64,000 bases of DNA. Source: Collimonas arenae. Lineage in GTDB: Bacteria > Pseudomonadota > Gammaproteobacteria > Burkholderiales > Burkholderiaceae_D. A program made the translations under genes and the position numbers. Each line of letters begins with the position of its first letter. The stretch's first letter is position 1. The stretch lies in NCBI RefSeq assembly GCF_000786695.1, contig NZ_CP009962.1, forward strand, positions 310,001 through 374,000. Direction: 5' to 3'. Of this stretch, positions 34,380 to 46,534 are shown in pieces. The notes beneath the pieces were generated by a model. It did not search any database. It saw only the letters and a program-made list of their open reading frames with translations, and had not been told where the DNA came from.

Positions 34380-35992
34380 AAAACCAGAAGATCCTCTTCG
34401 CCCTGATGGCTATCGGGCTGCTTACTGCCGGCGGCTATGGCCTCTATCGTCTCGGCGTCAGTCGCGGCATGCATAGCGGCATGACTATGTCGGCGCCGGT
34501 GGCGAGTGCGGCTGCGTCAGGAGACGCAGCGAAAGCCGACAGCGCCGGCAAGAAAGTATTGTATTGGCATGACCCGATGGTGCCTGGCCAGAAATTCGAC
34601 AAGCCCGGCAAGTCGCCGTTCATGGACATGCAACTGGTACCGGTGTATGCGGGCGACGCCGGCGATGAAGGCAAGGTCAGCGTCAGTTCCCGTGTCCAGG
34701 AGAATCTGGGCATCCGGACCGCTGAAGTCATCAAGGGCAACCTGGGGCAAGCCATCGTTGCCGTCGGCAGCGTGGCCTACAACGAACGCGACGTGGCGCA
34801 ATTGCAGGCCCGCAGCAATGGCTTTGTGGAGCATCTCTACGTCAAGGCAACCCTGGATGCGGTCCATAAGGGCCAGGCATTGGTCGATTTGTATGTCCCT
34901 GAATGGGTCGCCGCGCAGGAAGAATATCTGACCGCCAAACGCTTGCACGGCGCGGGTGCGGACGGCTTGGCCGACGCCGCGCGGCAGCGGATGCGCCTGG
35001 TCGGTATGAGCGACGCCCAAATCCGCCAGGTCGATACCAGCGGCAAGGTGCAAGCACGTGCAACAGTGACGGCTCCGACCGGTGGCGTTGTGACCGAACT
35101 GGCGGTACACGAGGGCATGACGGTGGCAATGGGCGCGCCGCTGTTTCGCATCAATGGCTTGGGCACGGTGTGGGTCAACGCGGAAATCCCGGAAAGTCTC
35201 GCTGCGCAAATCAGTATCGGCAATGCGGTCGAGGCGCATGCGGCCGCCTTGCCCGGAACGATTTTCAAAGGCAAGATCAGCGCAATCCTGCCTGACGTCA
35301 ATCCGGTCACCCGCACGCTCAAGGCACGCATCGAGCTGGCCAATCCTTCAGGACAGCTGATCCCCGGCATGTTTGTGACGGCGAACTTCGTCTCGCCTGC
35401 GCGCAAAGATGTCCTGCTGGTGCCGATGGAAGCGGTGATTCAGACGGGGACCCGCAGCGTCGTGATGGTGGATCAGGGTGACGGCAAGTTCGCGCCGGTC
35501 GATGTTGACCTCGGTACCGAGACGAACGGCCAGAGCGAGATCCGGGCTGGATTGAGGGCAGGACAAAAAGTTGTCGTCTCCGGCCAATTCCTGATCGACT
35601 CGGAAGCCAGCCTGAAAGGTACGGCGACACGCATGGGCGACATGACGGCGGCCTCGCCCAATATTGAGGCTTCGAGCGCGGCAGGGCCAATATCGGGACC
35701 AACGCACCACGGCGTCGGTAAAGTTGAAAGTATCGGCAAAGATGAAATTACCATCTCCCATGGCCCGATAGCGACCTTGCAATGGGGAGCGATGACGATG
35801 GGCTTTGCGGCGCCGGCCGGCGGTCTTCCCAAGAATATCGCTGTGGGCGACACGGTCGCCTTTGATATCCGCCCGATGAGCGACGGGATGTTTGCAATCG
35901 CACGCATTGTCCCGACTGTTGACGTACCTGCACCTGCATCTGCGCCGGCAGCAAGGCATCCGGCCAAGTCAGGCAATGGAGTCGCCAAATGA
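34376..35992 (+). CDS. cusB: Periplasmic adaptor CusB with fused CusF-like domain
   Basis: This is a 538-residue membrane-fusion protein. After an N-terminal membrane anchor come a heavy-metal binding segment ([14 protein letters not shown] and [13 protein letters not shown], about 60-95), then the lipoyl/helical-hairpin/beta-barrel adaptor core (about 100-415). The last about 75 residues are a complete CusF-like domain: [20 protein letters not shown] keeps the His, Trp and two Met that bind Cu(I) or Ag(I) in CusF. Stand-alone CusF is also encoded at 39231. The adaptor links CusA to CusC; the fused domain should hand metal directly to the pump. The stop overlaps the cusA start by 4 bp. Confidence 0.93.
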   Translation: MKNQKILFALMAIGLLTAGGYGLYRLGVSRGMHSGMTMSAPVASAAASGDAAKADSAGKKVLYWHDPMVPGQKFDKPGKSPFMDMQLVPVYAGDAGDEGKVSVSSRVQENLGIRTAEVIKGNLGQAIVAVGSVAYNERDVAQLQARSNGFVEHLYVKATLDAVHKGQALVDLYVPEWVAAQEEYLTAKRLHGAGADGLADAARQRMRLVGMSDAQIRQVDTSGKVQARATVTAPTGGVVTELAVHEGMTVAMGAPLFRINGLGTVWVNAEIPESLAAQISIGNAVEAHAAALPGTIFKGKISAILPDVNPVTRTLKARIELANPSGQLIPGMFVTANFVSPARKDVLLVPMEAVIQTGTRSVVMVDQGDGKFAPVDVDLGTETNGQSEIRAGLRAGQKVVVSGQFLIDSEASLKGTATRMGDMTAASPNIEASSAAGPISGPTHHGVGKVESIGKDEITISHGPIATLQWGAMTMGFAAPAGGLPKNIAVGDTVAFDIRPMSDGMFAIARIVPTVDVPAPASAPAARHPAKSGNGVAK

Positions 35993-38900
35993 TCGCCAAA
36001 CTGATCCGCTGGTCGATTGCCAACCGCTTTCTGGTGTTGCTGGCAACGCTGATGGTTGTCGCCTGGGGTATCTGGTCGCTGGCGCGCACACCGCTCGACG
36101 CCATTCCGGACCTGTCCGATGTGCAGGTGATTATCCGCACCAGCTATCCGGGCCAGGCGCCGCAAATTGTCGAGAACCAGGTCACCTATCCGCTCACCAC
36201 CACCATGTTGTCGGTGCCGGGAGCGAAGACGGTGCGTGGCTACTCGTTTTTCGGCGATTCCTTTGTCTATATCTTGTTTGAGGACGGCACCGATCCCTAC
36301 TGGGCGCGCTCGCGCGTGCTGGAATATTTGAATCAGATGCAGTCACGTTTGCCGCCGCAGGCGAAGGCGTCGCTCGGGCCGGATGCGACCGGCGTCGGCT
36401 GGGTCTATGAATACGCATTGACCGACAAGAGCGGAAAAATGGATTTGTCTCAGCTGCGCGCATTGCAGGACTGGTTCCTCAAGTATGAACTGAAGACAGT
36501 GCCCAACGTCTCCGAGGTGGCCAGCATTGGCGGTATGGTGAGGCAGTATCAGATCGTGCTCGACCCAGCCAAACTGCGCGCCTACAACATCCCGCAGAGC
36601 AGAGTGATCGATGCCGTACAGAAGGCCAACCAGGAAACCGGCGGTTCGGTACTGGAGCTCGGCGAAGCCGAGTATATGGTGCGCGCATCCGGCTACTTGA
36701 AATCGCTGGACGATTTCCGCAAGATTCCACTCATGACGACCGAGGCCGGCGTATCGGTCAGGGTGGGCGATGTTGCGCGGGTCCAGGTCGGGCCGGAAAT
36801 GCGGCGCGGCATTGCTGAACTCAATGGCGAAGGGGAGGTGGCCGGCGGCGTCATCATCATGCGATCCGGCAAGAATGCGCTGGAAACCATCGATGCGGTC
36901 AAAGCCAGGCTGGAAACGTTAAAAGCGAGTTTGCCGCCCGGCGTCGAAATCATTCCGACCTACGACCGCTCGAAGCTGATCGAACGCGCGGTCACCAACC
37001 TGAAGGAAAAGCTGATCGAAGAGTTCATCGTCGTTGCCGTGGTCTGTGCCATTTTCCTGTTTCATATGCGCTCGGCTCTGGTCGCTATCATTACGCTGCC
37101 GATCGGCATATTGATTGCCTTCATCATCATGTACTACCAGGGCGTGAACGCCAACATCATGTCGCTGGGCGGGATTGCGATTGCCGTTGGCGCCATGGTC
37201 GATGCGGCGGTAGTCATGATCGAGAATGCCCACAAGCATATCGAGGCCTGGAACCATGCGCATCCCGGCGTAAAGCTGCAGGGCAATGAGCATTGGCGCG
37301 TGATTGGCGATGCGGCGGCCGAAGTCGGTCCGGCATTGTTTTTCTCATTGCTGATTATCGTCTTGTCCTTCATCCCGGTATTTACCCTGGAAGCGCAGGA
37401 GGGGCGGATGTTCTCGCCGCTGGCGTTTACCAAAACCTACGCGATGGCGGCTGCGGCCGGGCTGGCTGTGACGCTGATACCGGTGTTGATGGGCTATCTG
37501 ATCCGTGGCCGCATTCCCGATGAGCAGAAAAATCCTCTCAATCGCTTTCTGATTGCCCTCTATCGTCCTCTGTTGAATGGCGTACTGCGTTTCCCGAAGA
37601 CGACACTGCTGGTTGCCGGTCTGGTTGCGGTGGTGACGATCTGGCCAATATCACGGCTGGGAGGTGAGTTCATGCCGCCACTGGACGAAGGTGATTTGCT
37701 GTATATGCCGTCGGCGCTTCCCGGGCTGTCGGTGGGCAAGGCATCGCAGTTGTTGCAGCAGACAGACCGGCTGATTAAAACCGTGCCTGAAGTACAGACA
37801 GTCTTTGGCAAGGCCGGCCGTGCAGAGTCGGCGACCGATCCCGCGCCCATGGAAATGTTTGAAACGACGATCCAGCTCAAGCCCCGCGACCAGTGGCGAG
37901 CCGGCATGACCACGGACAAGCTGATTGAAGAACTGGATCGTACCGTGAAGGTGCCGGGACTATCGAATATCTGGGTGCCGCCGATCCGCAACCGGATCGA
38001 CATGCTGGCCACCGGCATCAAGAGTCCGGTCGGCGTCAAGGTGGCCGGGACGAGCCTGCAGGAGATCGACCGCATCACTGCTGAGATCGAGCGCGTCGTC
38101 AAACAGGTACCCGGCGTGTCATCGGCGCTCGCAGAGCGGCTCAATGGCGGACGATATGTGGATGTGAATATCGACCGTGACGCGGCAGCGCGCTATGGCC
38201 TGAATATCGCCGACGTACAAAGCGTCGTCTCTGCGGCTATTGGTGGCGACAACATCGGCGAAACCGTCGAAGGGTTGCAACGCTTTCCGATCAACGTGCG
38301 TTATCCGCGTGAAATCCGCGACTCGGTCGAGAACTTGCGCCAATTGCCCCTATTGACAGAGCGTGGCGCGCAAATAAACCTGGGCGACGTGGCAGCCATC
38401 CGGATCAATGACGGACCGCCGATGCTGAAGAGCGAGAATGCCCGTTTGTCGGGCTGGGTGTATGTCGATATTCGCGGCCGCGATCTCAGCTCCGCGGTGC
38501 GCGATATGCAACAAGCCGTCGCCAGACAGGTGAAACTGCCCGCCGGCTATTCGATTGCCTGGTCCGGACAGTTTGAGTACCTGGAGCGCGCCACTGAAAA
38601 ACTCAAGGTAGTGGTGCCGGCGACCTTGCTCATTATCTTTGTGCTGCTGTATCTGACCTTCAAGCGTTTCGATGAAGCGGCATTGATCATGGCGACGCTG
38701 CCGTTCGCACTCGCAGGGGGCATCTGGCTGCTTTGGCTGCTGGGACACGATCTATCCGTTGCCAGTGGCGTCGGCTTCATTGCGCTGGCCGGTGTATCTG
38801 CGGAATTCGGCGTGATCATGTTGCTCTATCTGAAGCATGCATGGGATGAGCGTGTCTCGCATGGCAAGACCGGCGAAGCGGATTTGCTGGACGCCATTCG

Positions 38901-39144
38901 CGAAGGTGCGGTGTTGCGGGTACGCCCGAAGGCAATGACGGTCGCAGTCATCATCGCCGGTCTGGTGCCGATCATGCTGGGCGCCGGTACCGGTTCGGAA
39001 GTGATGAAGCGCATCGCCGCGCCGATGGTCGGCGGCATGATCACGGCGCCGTTGCTGTCGATGTTTGTGGTGCCTGTCGTATATCTGCTCTTGCGCCGGC
39101 GGCAGTTGCGGGTAACGCCTGTCGTTCCTGAACTGGTGGAATAG
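35989..39144 (+). CDS. cusA: Copper/silver RND efflux pump CusA
   Basis: This 1051-residue inner-membrane proton antiporter has the two six-helix halves and periplasmic loops of heavy-metal RND pumps. Three methionines sit in [13 protein letters not shown] and RNRIDML, spaced 50 and 49 residues apart, exactly as Met573/623/672 of E. coli CusA that form the copper relay. This marks it as a Cu(I)/Ag(I) pump rather than a Zn/Co pump. The proton-relay helix contains [17 protein letters not shown]. It is translationally coupled to cusB and is the core of the operon. Confidence 0.96.
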   Translation: MIAKLIRWSIANRFLVLLATLMVVAWGIWSLARTPLDAIPDLSDVQVIIRTSYPGQAPQIVENQVTYPLTTTMLSVPGAKTVRGYSFFGDSFVYILFEDGTDPYWARSRVLEYLNQMQSRLPPQAKASLGPDATGVGWVYEYALTDKSGKMDLSQLRALQDWFLKYELKTVPNVSEVASIGGMVRQYQIVLDPAKLRAYNIPQSRVIDAVQKANQETGGSVLELGEAEYMVRASGYLKSLDDFRKIPLMTTEAGVSVRVGDVARVQVGPEMRRGIAELNGEGEVAGGVIIMRSGKNALETIDAVKARLETLKASLPPGVEIIPTYDRSKLIERAVTNLKEKLIEEFIVVAVVCAIFLFHMRSALVAIITLPIGILIAFIIMYYQGVNANIMSLGGIAIAVGAMVDAAVVMIENAHKHIEAWNHAHPGVKLQGNEHWRVIGDAAAEVGPALFFSLLIIVLSFIPVFTLEAQEGRMFSPLAFTKTYAMAAAAGLAVTLIPVLMGYLIRGRIPDEQKNPLNRFLIALYRPLLNGVLRFPKTTLLVAGLVAVVTIWPISRLGGEFMPPLDEGDLLYMPSALPGLSVGKASQLLQQTDRLIKTVPEVQTVFGKAGRAESATDPAPMEMFETTIQLKPRDQWRAGMTTDKLIEELDRTVKVPGLSNIWVPPIRNRIDMLATGIKSPVGVKVAGTSLQEIDRITAEIERVVKQVPGVSSALAERLNGGRYVDVNIDRDAAARYGLNIADVQSVVSAAIGGDNIGETVEGLQRFPINVRYPREIRDSVENLRQLPLLTERGAQINLGDVAAIRINDGPPMLKSENARLSGWVYVDIRGRDLSSAVRDMQQAVARQVKLPAGYSIAWSGQFEYLERATEKLKVVVPATLLIIFVLLYLTFKRFDEAALIMATLPFALAGGIWLLWLLGHDLSVASGVGFIALAGVSAEFGVIMLLYLKHAWDERVSHGKTGEADLLDAIREGAVLRVRPKAMTVAVIIAGLVPIMLGAGTGSEVMKRIAAPMVGGMITAPLLSMFVVPVVYLLLRRRQLRVTPVVPELVE

Positions 39145-39230
39145 TAGTTTTATGAGGGACGCAAATTAGGGACGCAAATAAGACAAGCAATTTTTTAATC
39201 TGACTTACCCAACCAACGAAGGGAAACACC

Positions 39231-39605
39231 ATGAAACGTACTGCTACGCTGTCCTTGATCCTTGCTTTGTCCGCTTCCGGCATTGCTTTTGCGCAGTCTG
39301 GAACTGGAAAAGACATGGCCATGAAAGATATGGACATGAAAGGCATGGACATGAACAAGACCACTAACGACGCCGCTGCGAAATCCGCTATCCATCAGGC
39401 CACCGGCGTAGTGAAAGCCGTCGACTCGACGAAAGGAACTGTAACGCTGGCACACGGACCGATCAACACGTTGAAATGGCCAGCCATGACGATGACCTTC
39501 ATGGTGAACGACAAAATGCTTTTCGATAAACTCGCCGTCGACAAAAAGGTCAACGTCGAGATCAGGCAGCAAGGCGCCAATTACGTTGTGACTGCGGTGA
39601 AGTAA
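39231..39605 (+). CDS. cusF: Periplasmic copper chaperone CusF
   Basis: This 124-residue protein has a signal peptide ending SGIAFA|QS. A Met/Asp/Lys-rich linker (KDMAMKDMDMKGMDMNK) follows, an extra metal-binding tract not found in short CusF proteins. The OB-fold core has LAHGPINTLKWPAMTMTF with the His, Trp and two Met ligands. It carries Cu(I)/Ag(I) to CusB/CusA. It follows cusA by 86 bp on the same strand and is probably the last gene of the operon. Confidence 0.93.
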   Translation: MKRTATLSLILALSASGIAFAQSGTGKDMAMKDMDMKGMDMNKTTNDAAAKSAIHQATGVVKAVDSTKGTVTLAHGPINTLKWPAMTMTFMVNDKMLFDKLAVDKKVNVEIRQQGANYVVTAVK

Positions 39606-39625
39606 GAGAAAAGGCGGGGCGGATA

Positions 39626-39655
39626 TGGGGCATTATGGCGTGACATAATGCCCCA
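39626..39655 (+). terminator. Hairpin after cusF (possible terminator)
   Basis: TGGGGCATTATG and CATAATGCCCCA form a perfect 12-bp stem with a GCGTGA loop, 20 bp after the cusF stop. No T-run follows, so it may be factor-dependent or an RNA-protecting hairpin. Confidence 0.6.
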
Positions 39656-40209
39656 GTTGATGTGGCGAAAACTGTCAATATTTTTCCGCATCATCTCATC
39701 TAAAATCGCGCGGCCGTGAGCATGACCGCGCGGATATGATTTTCCGGTATCAGGAAAATCTGGCAGCAAAAGCAGCATCTCTTGGGTGATGCCTTTTCAA
39801 GGGAATTTCAACTATAGGTAGCAGGAAGACTGGATCACAGCAGTGCGATCCAGTCTTCACGAATCGCCAGCATCCGTTCCGGATGACGTTACCCCGATGC
39901 ATATATTGTCCACGCTATTGCCCGCGCTATCGCGTCTGGCGAAGATCTTCATGTCGTGCGTCCTGTTGGTCAGATACCTCGCAGAGCAGAGGTATCTTGA
40001 AAGACCGTCGCTCGAAAAGCACAGCGCGACAATATGTCGCACTTTCGATTATCCGTTGTCCCTTAAACTGGCCGCCGAAAAATTCCGTTCGCGATGACGA
40101 AATTCATGTGCCGGCTTACGTTCTGCCTTCGGCTTGCGCCTGACGGTATGCGTCGCGGCAGATATCTTTTTCGCGGCGCTTACAACGACAATCGATAGGA
40201 CTCCCCCCA
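39656..40209. other. Intergenic region before the copper receptor, with hairpins
   Basis: GATTTTCC-GGTATCA-GGAAAATC (39738-39760) is a perfect 8-bp hairpin. Just upstream CGCGCGG...CCGCGCG (39708-39733) forms another. Two hairpins in tandem could be a terminator pair or a structured leader. No protein gene is supported between 39761 and 40209. Confidence 0.45.
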
Positions 40210-42333
40210 ATGAAACTGACACGCTGCGCTTTTGCGATTTCGCTCACCTTCGCCATGGGCGGAAAAACCTATGCACAAGCCGCCGATCTCCCTGCCGACA
40301 ACAAGCTGCCGCTGATCACAGTCGTCGGCGCCAAAAGCAATGAGCCGCAGCAAAGCAGCGCCGACAGCGCACTGTTGCTGAACCGGGAACCGGGCTATGC
40401 GGCGCAAGCGGCGGGTGGCGTCTCCTCACTGCCGACCCTCAACGGCTTTGCCGCCGACCGCCTGAAAGTGCGGCTGGACGGCATGGAAGTGACCGCTGCC
40501 TGTGGTAACCAGATGAATGCGCCGATGTCCTATATGCCGCCGTCGCAAATAGGGGTAACAAGGGTGATTGCCGGCATCACTCCGGTCAGTATCGGCGGCG
40601 ACAGCATTGGCGGCACCATCGAACTGTCTTCGCCGGCCCCGCAGTTCGCCGACGGCAAAGGTAAATTGCTGACCAAAGGCGGATTTTCGGTATCGGCGCG
40701 TAGTGTTAATTCCGAGGTGACGGCGTCCGCGAACGCCACAGTGGCTACCGACAACTTCTCGGTGGGTTACGTTGCCAGCCACTCTGAGGCTCAGAGCTAC
40801 AAGGCCGGCAATGGAGAGAAGGTGCTGGCCAGCCAGTACGAAAGCAATAACCACGCGCTGACCATCGCCGCCCGTGGCAACGACCAGCAACTGGTGTTCA
40901 AGATCGGGCAACAGTACATTCCCCACCAGGGCTTTCCGAACCAGTATATGGACATGACCGGCAACCGCGCCACCACCGCCAATCTCGGTTACGACCGTGG
41001 GTTCGACTGGGGCAGGCTGTACGCCAAGCTGTACTGGCAGCAGACTGAGCATGAGATGGGTTTCTTTTCATCCGAACGCCGCGGCGCCATGCCCATGAAC
41101 ACGCGTGGCCGTGACATGGGCTATACCGTGCGCGCCGACATCGCCGTCGGCCAGGGTGACAGCGGCACGCTGCGCCTGGGTAATGAATTCCACAGCTTCC
41201 GTCTCAACGATTACTGGCCGCCGGTTCCTGGCTCGATGATGATGGGACCGAATACCTATGTGAACATCAACAACGGCACCCGTGATCGCGCTGCCCTGTT
41301 TGCCGAGTGGGAGCAGAAGCTGGGCGCGCAATGGACCACCTTGGTCGGCGTGCGTGACGAGCTGGTCAAGACCGATACCGGCAACGTGCAGCCATACGGC
41401 AGCGGCATGATGAACGCCACCGATGTGGCAGCGGCGGCCGCCTTCAACGCACGCGGCCACGGCAAGACCGATAACAACATCGATCTCACTGCACTGGCGC
41501 GCTTCGAGCCGGATGCCAGCCGGCGCATCGAATTTGGCTATGCGCGCAAGACGCGCTCGCCCAACCTGTATGAGCGCTATACCTGGGGCCGCGGCACCAT
41601 GGCAATGACCATGACCAACTGGTTTGGCGACGGCAACGGTTATGTCGGCAATATCGATCTCAAGCCGGAGGTGGCCAACACCCTGAGCGGCACCGTCGAC
41701 TGGCACAGTGAGGGCAGCGAAAACGGCGCCCGCGACTGGTTCGTCAAGGTCACGCCTTACTACAGCTATGTGCAGAATTACATCGATGCCGATGTCATTG
41801 GCAGCTTCCGCCCTTATGGCGTGAAATCGGCGAACGGCAACCTGCTGCAGTTCGCCAATCATGATGCCCAGCTGTACGGCGTCAATCTGTCGTGGAAGAT
41901 GCCCGTATTGAAAGGGCTCAGCCTGGGCGATATCGACTTTACCGGCAAAGTCGACGTCACACGCGGCAAGCGCGTCGGTGGCGGCAACCTGTATCACATG
42001 ATGCCGCTCAATGCGCTGGCGGCGCTTGAACAGCACTCCGGCGCCTGGATCAACCGCGTCGAGGCAAACTACGTTGCGCGCAAGACGCTGGTCGATGCAC
42101 AACGCCTGGAACCGGTGACAGCGAGCTACACCGTGGTTAATCTCAAAAGTACCTACCAGGCGAACAAGAACATCTCCGTCTTCGCTGGCATCAGCAATCT
42201 GTTTAACCGAAATTACGCCGATGCATTGGGCGGCGTTTACTTGTCTGGCCTCGCCAGCGCCAGGTCGGACAGCTTGCAGGCATTGCCTGGCTATGGCCGG
42301 TCGCTTGATGCCGGTGTGGCGGTTAGTTTCTGA
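40210..42333 (+). CDS. TonB-dependent copper receptor (OprC/NosA type)
   Basis: This 707-residue outer-membrane receptor has a signal peptide (MKLTRCAFAISLTFAMGG..YAQA). The plug domain follows, with LKVRLDGMEVTAACGNQMNAPMSYMPPSQI; the CxxxM and nearby Met residues match the copper site of OprC. A 22-strand barrel ends in DAGVAVSF. Family members bind Cu(II)/Cu(I) and import copper, partly for nitrous oxide reductase and other cuproenzymes. A copper importer immediately after a copper efflux operon suggests joint copper homeostasis. It is separated from cusF by 604 bp and has its own leader. Confidence 0.9.
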   Translation: MKLTRCAFAISLTFAMGGKTYAQAADLPADNKLPLITVVGAKSNEPQQSSADSALLLNREPGYAAQAAGGVSSLPTLNGFAADRLKVRLDGMEVTAACGNQMNAPMSYMPPSQIGVTRVIAGITPVSIGGDSIGGTIELSSPAPQFADGKGKLLTKGGFSVSARSVNSEVTASANATVATDNFSVGYVASHSEAQSYKAGNGEKVLASQYESNNHALTIAARGNDQQLVFKIGQQYIPHQGFPNQYMDMTGNRATTANLGYDRGFDWGRLYAKLYWQQTEHEMGFFSSERRGAMPMNTRGRDMGYTVRADIAVGQGDSGTLRLGNEFHSFRLNDYWPPVPGSMMMGPNTYVNINNGTRDRAALFAEWEQKLGAQWTTLVGVRDELVKTDTGNVQPYGSGMMNATDVAAAAAFNARGHGKTDNNIDLTALARFEPDASRRIEFGYARKTRSPNLYERYTWGRGTMAMTMTNWFGDGNGYVGNIDLKPEVANTLSGTVDWHSEGSENGARDWFVKVTPYYSYVQNYIDADVIGSFRPYGVKSANGNLLQFANHDAQLYGVNLSWKMPVLKGLSLGDIDFTGKVDVTRGKRVGGGNLYHMMPLNALAALEQHSGAWINRVEANYVARKTLVDAQRLEPVTASYTVVNLKSTYQANKNISVFAGISNLFNRNYADALGGVYLSGLASARSDSLQALPGYGRSLDAGVAVSF

Positions 42334-42733
42334 TTCCACGGTTTTAGCGCAACGCGAAGCCCCGGATGCACGCATGCATCCGCTTCAGGGGCAAGTGCAA
42401 CCCCACGTCTCCTTCGCTACGCTGGTGAACGTACCGGCGTTGGTCATCGCAGAATCTCCGGGCGCCCGAGAGCGTCCGGTACGCTCATCGCCTGTCTGCC
42501 CCCTGCCGCACCTCCGCCTGAAGAGGAGCCTGTCTCCACTACCGGCCTGGCCTATACTTGAATTTGGCGGAACGGATCAAGCGTTGATCTGTGGCTCACT
42601 GTCGCGTCAACTAATGGCTTAAGTAGAGCTTATGATTATATATAGCTATCGATTTGATGAATAAAATTAATTTTATCTATCATTAAATTGAAATTACTAT
42701 GAATACGCCAATTTGATAATCAGGAGACGCCTC
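42334..42733. other. Intergenic region before katG
   Basis: GCCCC-GGATGC...GCATCC...GGGGC (about 42359-42393) forms a bulged hairpin after the receptor gene, possibly its terminator. From about 42620 the sequence turns AT-rich, where a promoter for the katG unit is likely. No gene is seen. Confidence 0.45.
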
Positions 42734-42931
42734 ATGGGAAATGCCTCGCTACTCAATCGCTATATCGGGCTCCCAGCCTTATGCCTGGCGACTATCGCGG
42801 TGGCGGTCATTGTCCTTGGCAGCGGTCCAAGTATTGCAGCAGCGCCCACTCAGGATAGGGGCGCAGCAATAGGCGATAATCAACGTTCGCAAACTGTTGG
42901 CCCGAACGGCCTGATTAAAGAGATGTTGTAG
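42734..42931 (+). CDS. Small exported or membrane protein upstream of katG
   Basis: This 65-residue frame has CAGGAG at good distance before its ATG. It contains one hydrophobic segment, LPALCLATIAVAVIVLGSGP, followed by a polar tail (TQDRGAAIGDNQRSQTVGP). It ends 33 bp before katG on the same strand, so it is probably in the katG transcript. No family is recognised. It may be a secreted peptide, a small membrane protein or a leader ORF. Confidence 0.55.
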   Translation: MGNASLLNRYIGLPALCLATIAVAVIVLGSGPSIAAAPTQDRGAAIGDNQRSQTVGPNGLIKEML

Positions 42932-45109
<2,178 letters not shown>

Positions 45110-45122
45110 TACTGACTGGCTG

Positions 45123-45155
45123 AGGCCTTGTCTGGTTCAAGCACAGACAAGGCCT
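45123..45155 (+). terminator. Hairpin after katG
   Basis: AGGCCTTGTCTG and CAGACAAGGCCT form a perfect 12-bp stem with a 9-nt loop, 14 bp after the stop. There is no clear T-run. Confidence 0.65.
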
Positions 45156-45215
45156 GCTCTTCCCGGTTAGCCGATTAGCGGTTTTCCGGCGAAGGGTGTC
45201 TTGTCAGTTCCAAGG

Positions 45216-45254
45216 TAATCCGCCTTAATAATCCACTTTAATAGTCCGCTTTAA
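45216..45254. repeat. Three tandem 13-bp repeats between katG and the hydrolase gene
   Basis: TAATCCGCCTTAA, TAATCCACTTTAA and TAGTCCGCTTTAA lie head to tail. They are non-coding. Slippage or protein binding are both possible. Confidence 0.75.
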
Positions 45255-45337
45255 CAGGCCGCTGGCCCGCATAGTTTCACGATGCAGGCCAGCGTACTTC
45301 CGCTTATTGCTTATTGTTGATTGCTCATCTCTCGTTG

Positions 45338-46429
45338 TTATTGCTTGCTGAGCTTTGGCGTCGCACTCTCATCTTCCGTCGGGAAAAAATCCTTCAGCAA
45401 TTTGAAATACGCATCCGACTCTTCCACCCATGGCCGGTGTCCGCTGCGCTCGAAGACGACAAGTTTGCTGCTCGCCGCAGGAAGCGCCGCCTTGATTTCA
45501 CCTGCAATCTTTGGCGTGCCGACACGGTCGTAACGTCCCACGAAAACCAATGTCGGTACAGTGAGGTTTTTCATGCGAGGGCTCGGATCATATCCCTTCA
45601 TGGTGCCGCCCACTTGCCACTCCGGATCGTCGCCGATGAAACTCAGATACACATTGGAATTAGAGCCATCTGCCGGGTCGTCGGACCGGTACAGCTTGCT
45701 TTCCATGTCGGGATCGCGCCAGTAGATGTCGAGCTCTGTCTCTCCATAGAGGTCGCCATATTCAGGAGCGCCCGATTTAACCCCGCGCGCCCGCATCTGC
45801 ATCAATTTTTCCCATATCTCGGGGAATTGATTGCGCGCAGTGAAATTGGCGCTGTCGATATTTTCTTGCCAGCTTTGCGCATTGAGCAAGGTGTCGGACA
45901 AGACCAGCCTGGAAACATGTTGCGGATACTTCAATGCGTAGGCGAGTGCCGGCATGCCGCCGTATGAATGGCCGATCACCGAAATCCGGTCATAGCCGAG
46001 CGCCGTACGCAGCGCTTCGATGTCTTCGGCGTCGCGTTCAACCGTATACTCCGACGAGCGCTGCGCAGGCAGCCGGTCCGAGCGGCCTCTGCCGATGTTA
46101 TCCAGGTACACGACAGTATGTTCAGCGGCGAGCCTGGAAAACCAGGGATGGAACGATGCGTGGCTGGAGCCAGGCCCGCCTGCGATCAGGAACACCGGAG
46201 GACCGGAACCCTCTGTTTCATAATAGATTTTGCCGAATTTCGACGGCGCATAGTGTCCTTTTCCGTGCATCTCTATGCCGGTTTTTGCAGCGGTGTTTGC
46301 CGCAGTTTTTGCAGCGGTTTCCGGAGCGGCTTGCGCCAGGGCGCCTGAAGGAAGCCAGGAAAACATCATTGCAGTCAACAGTAGTGAGCCGATTTTTAAA
46401 GCGCTGTATTGGTTGAATTGCGATTTCAT
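45338..46429 (-). CDS. Exported alpha/beta hydrolase (prolyl iminopeptidase-like)
   Basis: This is a 363-residue protein. The start at 46429 (MKSQFNQYSALKIG) opens a signal peptide ending GALAQA; an ATG at 46525 would precede it with unrelated residues. The S33-type signature is FLIAGGPGSSHASFHPWF. The nucleophile is in VIGHSYGGMPALAYALKYP, the acid in FVGRYDRVG and the His in ERSGHRPWVEE. Members cleave N-terminal proline or hydrolyse esters and amides. The export signal suggests a periplasmic role. It follows another exported hydrolase (46535-47479) by 105 bp on the same strand and may be co-transcribed with it. Confidence 0.88.
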   Translation of the reverse strand: MKSQFNQYSALKIGSLLLTAMMFSWLPSGALAQAAPETAAKTAANTAAKTGIEMHGKGHYAPSKFGKIYYETEGSGPPVFLIAGGPGSSHASFHPWFSRLAAEHTVVYLDNIGRGRSDRLPAQRSSEYTVERDAEDIEALRTALGYDRISVIGHSYGGMPALAYALKYPQHVSRLVLSDTLLNAQSWQENIDSANFTARNQFPEIWEKLMQMRARGVKSGAPEYGDLYGETELDIYWRDPDMESKLYRSDDPADGSNSNVYLSFIGDDPEWQVGGTMKGYDPSPRMKNLTVPTLVFVGRYDRVGTPKIAGEIKAALPAASSKLVVFERSGHRPWVEESDAYFKLLKDFFPTEDESATPKLSKQ

Positions 46430-46534
46430 TTTTTTCTTTCTTTTATCGAAATTGTTGATCATTGTTGATAAGTGTTGATGGGGGGGCTGGCCGCGGCCAG
46501 CCTCGGTTCCGGCATTACTTAGCACTACTTGGCA

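Noticed and set aside
41068..42375. A 435-codon minus-strand frame opposite the copper receptor
   Set aside because: Shadow frame in GC-rich DNA; no ribosome site and no family.
42359..42393. A bulged GC-rich hairpin considered as a riboswitch
   Set aside because: It lies at the 3' end of the receptor gene and has no conserved riboswitch core; a terminator is more likely.
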